From Gloeophyllum trabeum ATCC 11539 (Eukaryota > Basidiomycota > Agaricomycetes > Gloeophyllales > Gloeophyllaceae), in assembly GCF_000344685.1 (NCBI RefSeq), contig NW_006920413.1, positions 726,662 through 790,661 of the forward strand: a stretch of DNA of 64,000 nt, written 5' to 3'. Below, piece after piece: positions 57,930 to 64,000 of the stretch. The notes beneath the pieces were generated by a model that worked only from the letters and a program-made list of their open reading frames with translations, did not search any database and was not told where the DNA came from. The position numbers and the translations under genes are program-made. The first letter of the stretch is position 1. Each line of letters starts with the position of its first letter.

Positions 57930-57991
57930 GGCCCCTGCACAAGGATGACACGCTTACCCAGAGTGGCAGCTCTACGGAGCTCAATATTTTT
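57875..57991 (+). ncRNA. U6 spliceosomal RNA
   Basis: The conserved U6 core is read directly: GGAACGATACAGAGAAGATT then AGCATGGCCCCTGCACAAGG and ATGACACGC. The ACAGAGA box that pairs with the 5' splice site is at 57913-57919; AGC of the catalytic triad follows. The 5' end is a GTCCCCTTCGGGGTGAC stem-loop (from 57875), as in other U6 RNAs. The 3' part is lineage-specific and ends in TATTTTT at about 57985-57991, an RNA polymerase III terminator. The core is contiguous, so there is no intron in it, unlike some yeasts' U6 genes. A TATA box about 25-30 nt upstream is not obvious. Exact ends are inferred. Confidence 0.95.
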
Positions 57992-58636
57992 GACTTATTT
58001 TCAGGTCAGCACCCTCTCTGCAAATGTGGCAATAATCTTCTATGGCGTTCGTTCATGCCGGCCGTCTCGCAGGTACCACATCTCCATTTACAAGTGCTCC
58101 AGCTTTAGCATGTGTCGTATCATTGGAGTCTGCCGCGTCGGCTTGGTAGTGGTATCTAGACGCCAGGGACGACAACCACATAGAATGCAATGCATGGAAG
58201 CGTAGTCTTCATGAATGAATCGCCGCCCACCTACTACATGGCATTTGTAGGCATTCGGCTGACCTCTTCCCTAGACATCGGTTCAATTGTATCAGTGGTG
58301 AGTCAAGGCCACATCATACTTATGTTGACCCCTGTTCCATTGTACTCTACAAGTATGCTATTCCAGGTACTTGCGAGGTTGTGTATACCTGTGTGACTAT
58401 ATGTGGCGAACTCGACAAAGCTTATGGAGCTCAAGGGGCTTGAGCCTGTCTTCTGACTTCTGGAGAGACGGTACTTGTCCAGTACCGGTGTCTTATGAGC
58501 GTCTTTGACAGTTCCAGTAGAATTACGTTGCTTGGATGGCGCCGTACAGAAGGCTTACCTCCCCACACCAGAATGATATAAAGGACGTCGGAGATTTCAA
58601 GCCGTATCTCTACTAGCAGGCTACCCAGCAGCAATT
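57992..58636. other. Intergenic stretch before the amino-acid oxidase
   Basis: 645 bp between the U6 terminator and the oxidase start. TATAAAGG at 58577-58584 lies about 55 bp before the start codon and fits a TATA box. No gene seen. Confidence 0.5.
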
Positions 58637-60632
58637 ATGGCCTCCCTCAGATCAAAGGATGTTTATGCTCATCGCAGCCGGCTCTTGGTCAAAGAGCATA
58701 TGCGACGTCATGATGACCTCCTACGCCGGCTGCCCCGCCTAGGCAACATGATCAAGACGCTGCCTACCGTTGATGATGTCTTGCCGGTTGCTATCATCGG
58801 CGCTGGCATGGCAGGACTCTACACCGCCATGATACTTGATAGCCTCGACTTAAAGTATGAAATTTTGGAGGCATCAGACCATGTCGGTGGACGTATGTTC
58901 ACCTACAAGTTCCAGGGAGGCTCACAGTATGATTACTACGTGGGTATCATCTTTAGCGCTTGCTTCCTCTCTACGTGCCCGGTGTACTCACGAATTTGTT
59001 TGTTCCCGCACAGGATGTTGGGGCTATGCGCTTCCCTGGTTCACCTTACATGCGCCGTATTTTCAAACTGGTCGAAGACCTTACTCTTAAACTCATCCCT
59101 TACAAATTCAGTGCCGACAATACCTTCATGTACTTCAATCATCGTCGATATCAGCCTAACCCGCCCTCGTCTGATCCACCTGCCGATCCCTTTCAAGCGA
59201 AAGGATACGTTCCTGACGAGTACCTCGTCCCTGGAAATCCCGGAGACCTGATGGCTGGCTTGTTGAAGCCATATCGCGACCCATTCATGCTGGACATCCC
59301 ATCTGCTCTAGAGAACCTATATAAGCAAGACCGGTACTCTACGAGGACCTATATGTCGCTGGCGTGTGACCCACCATACCCTGCGCCGGTCATCAATTGG
59401 TGTGAGACACTGGAGGATTCGACAGGGTCTTATGACCGGGCTTTTACGGAGACAGTGCTAGATTCTGTTGCCTTTGAGTTTCCTGGAGATAAGGAATACT
59501 CTTGGTATTGCTTCGAGTGAGTACTGCTGTCTCTTTGCCGAACTCTGTTATTGAGTGCCATCACGATAGCGGTGGGTCCTCTGTCTTGCCGAAGAAAATG
59601 GAGGAGCTCTTGGGAACGCCCATCACTTTCAATGCACGTGTCAACCGTCTCGTCGGCGCCCCCGATACCCCAGGCGTGTTTCTGACTGTTGACGGGGAAA
59701 TAGCTCCTCGCACGTACTCTTCGGTATTCTGCACTGCCCCCCTCCCTTGTTTGAATACCATGGACCTCGAGAACTGTGGACTCGACTACGCCACTTGGAA
59801 CGCTATCCGCGAACTCCAGTACGGGCCATCTACTAAAATTGGCATATTGTTTTCCAAGCCTTGGTGGCAAGACCTAAGCACTGGTCCCATTAGCGGCGGT
59901 CAGTCATACACGGATCTAATGATTAGGAGGGTGGTGTATCCATCCTATCCGGAAAACGGCACGCCGTCCAATGTTATTATCGCTAGTTACTGTTGGACCC
60001 AGGATGCGGAACGGATGGGTTCACTAATTCGTGAGGGACCCAACACTCCGGGCCCCGACCTCATCGACCTGGTCTTGAGGGATCTTGCCAGGGTCCATGA
60101 CGTCGAATTCTCGTATCTCAAATCATTGTACAAGGCTCATCACGCCTACGACTGGATGCATGACCCACTGACAATGGGTAAATCTTACTCTTTGCATGTC
60201 ATCATCACGGCTGATTGATTGCCACTAAACCCAGGCGCCTTCGCTTACTTTGGGCCTCAGCAATTCAATTTTATGGAGTCCGTTTTCAACAATCTCACCA
60301 AGCCTATCTGTGGCGGTAAACTATTCATTGCGGGGGAAGCGACCAGTTCTTGCCACGCGTAAGCTCCCATCATAATAATTCCCTTTTCCCGATCTAATCT
60401 TTCACTCAGATGGGTTGCCGGTGCTTTAGAAAGCTCGTGGCGCGCTGTCGAAATGTACTTGCGGTTGCACCACGCGGACTTGCTCGACAAGTTCCATGAG
60501 AAGTGGGGTACCTCTGAGTACTGGGAGGACGAAGGAATCGATGCTCAATTACGGATTGGTCTTGCCCAGTCGTTCCCTGAGGCAATGCAGTGGGTGCCCG
60601 CGACACCGGGTGTCCCTCTCCCTCCAAAGTAA
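58637..60632 (+). CDS. Flavin amine oxidase, L-amino-acid-oxidase-like
   Basis: FAD-dependent oxidase that probably turns an L-amino acid into the 2-oxo acid, ammonia and H2O2. Start MASLRSKDVYAHRSRLLVKE. The dinucleotide-binding fold is at residues 51-86: VAIIGAGMAGLYTAMILDSL, then the acidic end YEILEASDHVGGR. After an 84-nt intron comes DVGAMRFPGSPYMRRIFKLV, the 'GAMR' motif of LAAOs. FNARVNRLVGAP follows in the middle. Near the end are DWMHDPLTMGAFAYFGPQQF and GGKLFIAGEATSSCHAWVAG with ALESSWRAVEMYL, the second FAD contact. It ends VPLPPK with the stop at 60630-60632. No signal peptide was seen, so it may be intracellular. Substrate range is unknown. About five introns. Confidence 0.9.
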
Positions 60633-60912
60633 TGAGCGTCCACTCAAGGGCAGATGGAATGTCATAGGATCGTACGCGGAATGGTCATATGAGAGTATAA
60701 CGTCGAAGTCATCTATATAGCGAAGACCGGTATTTGTAGCTTGGTATCGATTATGTGATAAGAGTCCCAAGAAAAGTCGTTCTGATTACTGGACTGTAAT
60801 GGCTCCCCGAAGAAGTTGCGCAGCAGACAGGAGCTCCTTGATTATTCCGGTGCATGTCCGGCCGTAAATAAGATGTGGAGTTGATTCCGCAGCTCCTTGG
60901 ACCACCATACAC
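60633..60912. terminator. Convergent 3' ends
   Basis: 280 bp between the oxidase stop (plus) and the PNS1-like stop (minus). No gene seen. Confidence 0.4.
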
Positions 60913-63496
60913 TTAAACACGGGGAACACCTTGGACCACTTGAGGATACGTGCTGGCAATGAGCTTACCAAGGACATCAGTCGAGAACCGATAGCAGGTT
61001 ATCCGATCAAAACGCACCCCGAAGAGCTCCGGCGCCCTGTACTGCAGTACCTGTGGGTCCTCTCCAAGACCGACGAAACTGCAGGGCGGCGGCACACTGT
61101 CAGGAATGCGTAATTTAAGGCACTGAGAATAGCGCTTACATCGTGGATACGCCGGCTTCGATGGCGGATGAAAGGGTCATAACTGCGTAGCATAGCGGCG
61201 TCATTACCGGTTGTCCGCTGGAGCAGGAAATCTAACACCTACGGCATTGAGCCCCGATTACGAACGCAAAGAATATCACAGGAGCGGTGTACTGGCCGTC
61301 AGAGTTGTACGATGGGTGTGTATCTGCATAGTATATGTAAACCTTCCTTCAACAACGCCACATCCGGGGACCGTTACTCACATCGGAGATATAGGTATGC
61401 AAAGAGGGACGAGAGCATCCCGACAGCGTATGCTCCCCAGGCCAAAGCTAAAGAGAGGCGATGAACGAAGGACGTGCCTTTCAGTCATTGATAGACGTAC
61501 TCATCCCGACGAGTTGGTCGTTGACCAGCGCGTCGATACCTGAACACGGTGGGGAACAGTGAATACTTCGTTCATAGCGGCAGAAGTGAAGGCTCACCTC
61601 TATCCTGGAAGAGCCGCCACGTATCCTTTGCAGCGTCGATATATGGCTTCCCATACAAAGCTAAGATGCCCTAAGTTTCCGTAGAATCCTAAGAAGTCGA
61701 GGACCCGCACCAATCTCGATGTATGCATAGCTAGGCAATTCCCAGTCACACATTGAATACTTAGATCACAACGAAAAGACACCCAACACACCGGTTGAAG
61801 TACTGAACAAACCCTTCGATACATGCGACGAAGCACTCGGCACAGCACGCCAAAATCGCAGCGGCGGCTAGAAAAACGCGGGACTGTCACGGATGCAGTC
61901 GAGCATACATAGAAGCATGGGTCTCACGATTCCCGTCATCAGCGGCGTTGTTCCGGATAGCCTGGAAGAGCAGGCGGAGGATGTCCAGCAGCGTGACGAT
62001 CAGGGAACCGAAGGCGATCGAGCCGAGGGATAGGGTGGAGGCGCGGACGAAGGCTGACGTGGTGGGATGTCTGGGCTTTGGGGAGAGTCAGAATGCGAAC
62101 AATTCCAGGCTATTTGGATGAGTAGGTACCATTTGGCCTTGTTCCCGCGGGCCGAAGTAGTACCAGCCTACGAGTCGATAGTGAGGGAAAGATCAGAGAT
62201 CAACAACTGTCCTACGCACATCCGTACGGCCCTCCAGCTAGAGTGGCTAGCGCGACGTTACCGATGACTTGTGACGTCCATAGGTACGAGAATGTCTCGA
62301 AGAAGATCAAGCCTGCAACTTTCCCTGAGGAACAGGAGCTGCCATTCCCGCAAGCTATGGCACGGAAATATGTAAGCTTGTCTGCACAGGGTAGAGAGGC
62401 GGGATGAAACAGATACGAACTCGGGTTGCCCGGCGTCCACTTCGCGTACCTGCGAAGCGAACGTCAGGACGGACTCACTAAATCTGTACGGACAAATACA
62501 TACGTTGCGATAGCCGTGAAAGTGAACCAGCTGTGAAAGTTATATTGGATCAATACGCGTTTGCGAAACGCACGAAGACACTTACACGCTCAACCCCGCC
62601 TGGATTATGAGAGCAGCAAAAGCCACGAAGTACACGCTCGGATGGTGTTTCGACACGTCCATGACGACTTGTAGCAGTAAGGACGCCAGTGGGATTCGGG
62701 CACGGTACCCGAAATACGCTAGAATAGAGAAGAGCGCGATTATGGTGAAGATAATGGCTCCAGCTTGAAAACGGAAGTCGCGTGAGCGTCCCCTCGCTTC
62801 CCTACCGGCGGAGACATACAGTAGTACTTCGTGATCCAATAATATATGCATATTCCGCTGGAATCGTGTAACACAATCAGTAAAGGCTAGGGGACAGCGA
62901 GTTCGGGTAGCTCACATATTTAAGAGGATGGATAGTATTAAAGTTATGTGCATGATAAGTCTCGTGAATGCTCGACACAGCATCAGATAGATTGTAGCCA
63001 GCAGGAGGCCTGCTGCTGTAACAAGAAGTAGAAGGTAGACAGTATGACTTCCCGAGAATCAGCTCATGCACGGCTTGCGGTATGGCAGGACCAACTTACT
63101 AGTCAAGGGTGACACCAGTCCCCGTCGAACCACTCCCAAGGCCTCCTCCCAGTCCCCCCGACTTGACCCATTCTGAAATCGCAAGAGCCGAAACTACCAC
63201 AAAGCCTGCAAACTGACTCCCAGACTGGTCAACCCCCGCCCCGTCCAAGCCTAATCTCGCCTCCTACTCACCTGCGCAACAAACAGAATCAAGAAAATCG
63301 GGTCATTAATCCTCTTCTTCGGCTTGAACCTGTCTCCTTCGTACGGGTTCTTCACGTCCCCACCGTACCCGCCATCTCCCCCGTACGGCGGGTAGTTCGT
63401 CTGCGCGTACGGCTGCGAGGTTCCTGGCTCGTAGACAGGCATGTATCCTCCGCCCTGTGGTGGTTGCGGCTGGGTTTTCCAAGGATTCTGCGACAT
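60913..63496 (-). CDS. PNS1 / choline-transporter-like (CTL) membrane protein
   Basis: Multi-pass plasma-membrane protein of the CTL/SLC44 family, to which fungal PNS1 belongs. The start at 63496 reads MSQNPWKTQPQPPQGGGYMP, a glycine/proline/tyrosine-rich cytosolic tail, then KKRINDPIFLILFVAQ. Later exons give DFRFQAGAIIFTIIALFSIL, YRARIPLASLLLQVVMDVSK with HHPSVYFVAFAALIIQAGLS, the hallmark SSGKVAGLIFFETFSYLWTS-QVIGNV, and HPTTSAFVRASTLSLGSIAF, GSLIVTLLDILRLLFQAIRN. It ends VFVGLGEDPQVLQYRAPELF, then LIASTYPQVVQGVPRV with the stop at 60913-60915. Around ten short introns. The yeast PNS1 role is unclear, and choline transport has not been shown for it. Confidence 0.93.
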
Positions 63497-64000
63497 CGCT
63501 TCCGATTCCGTGCCTCGCGCCCCACTCAGGCTTCTGTGTCGGATAGGTTAATTGAGCTCCCGTCGGTCGCGATCGTAAGTAAAGGAGCAACACAGTGCGG
63601 GTCTTGTTCTCTAAATAATCGTACAGGTGTTCGGGTCACTCGGAACAGCAACGCGCCAGCAATGCGACGAGTGTATTGACGGACAGAGCGCTGACCGGCC
63701 TTATGGCGGTCTCGGGAGCTCGCCGCGGACAGGGGCTTTGCCACAACGTGCATGATGAAGAACCTCAAGGAACATGACGTACTTCCATGGCTTGCACCGC
63801 CACTAATAGCGGCCACAGTACGTAATCCAAAGTTGCCACAATTGCAGGCCACACGTTTAGTTGTGGCCGGAGACCGCGACGGGAAATATGAATGGTCCAG
63901 CCGTATATTATCGGTGAAATTTAGCTACTTTGATCATATGGACCCACAATGTGGAAAAGAAAGCACAGACAGGAGGGAGGCTTGTAGCGAGTAAAGTCAA
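63497..64000. other. Right-edge intergenic stretch
   Basis: About 500 bp upstream of the PNS1-like gene, holding its promoter. An 80-codon plus-strand ORF (63752-63994) shows no family features and is probably chance. Nothing else seen. Confidence 0.45.

Noticed and set aside
57785..58108. 107-codon ORF over the U6 gene
   Set aside because: The DNA is the U6 RNA core; the protein reading is a shadow.

Overview
The window looks like nuclear DNA from a filamentous basidiomycete, most likely an agaricomycete. Most genes are broken up by short introns of about 48-70 nt with GT..AG ends. Intergenic gaps are short, there is one copy each of several eukaryotic housekeeping genes, and several proteins are of fungal or basidiomycete-only type (DUF6699-like, MYND-like, serine/proline-rich disordered proteins). 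No bacterial operons, CRISPR arrays or ribosome-binding sites are present. All functional names come from reading the translated exons; no database search was run.

Layout, left to right. At 1-1240 an unrecognised multi-exon gene on the minus strand runs off the left edge. Next come a Bax-inhibitor/Lifeguard membrane protein (minus), a PRMT1-type arginine methyltransferase (minus) divergent from a small BRI3-like membrane protein (plus), and a 1,151-residue disordered protein (plus). An intronless IlvD/EDD-family dehydratase follows, then a LYAR-type zinc-finger nucleolar protein, ATG3, an isochorismatase-fold hydrolase (minus), a MYND zinc-finger protein, a hypothetical protein, the complex I PSST subunit (NDUFS7) and another large disordered protein. 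RRP12 (minus) is divergent from a GPT2/SCT1-type acyltransferase (plus). A claudin-like four-TM protein (minus), an intron-containing tRNA-His and a zinc deaminase complete the gene-dense left half.

At 36014-36701 there is a run of N. The 450 bases before it are identical to the 450 bases after it, so the scaffold gap probably separates two contig ends that overlap. The copy to the right starts a small unrecognised gene. From about 37.6 to 51 kb the window is gene-poor. It holds a basidiomycete membrane protein (39.6-41.7 kb), the CCR4 deadenylase (43.3-45.8 kb), and a 5.2-kb stretch of degenerate direct repeats with broken ORFs.

The right part is gene-rich again: an alpha-arrestin in very GC-rich DNA, mitochondrial cytochrome c peroxidase (minus), a DUF6699-like protein, a U6 spliceosomal RNA gene, an L-amino-acid-oxidase-like flavoenzyme, and a PNS1/choline-transporter-like protein (minus) ending about 500 bp before the right edge.

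The genes do not form one pathway. Recurring themes are RNA and ribosome biology (RRP12, LYAR, CCR4, U6, tRNA-His, PRMT1), mitochondrial respiration and peroxide handling (NDUFS7, CCP1), membrane and lipid functions (GPT2-like, PNS1-like, Lifeguard, claudin-like) and autophagy/trafficking (ATG3, alpha-arrestin). The most unusual direct observations are very small exons (3, 11, 14 and 15 nt), the intronless dehydratase, the repeat-flanked assembly gap and the decayed repeat region. I found no convincing new multi-gene system.
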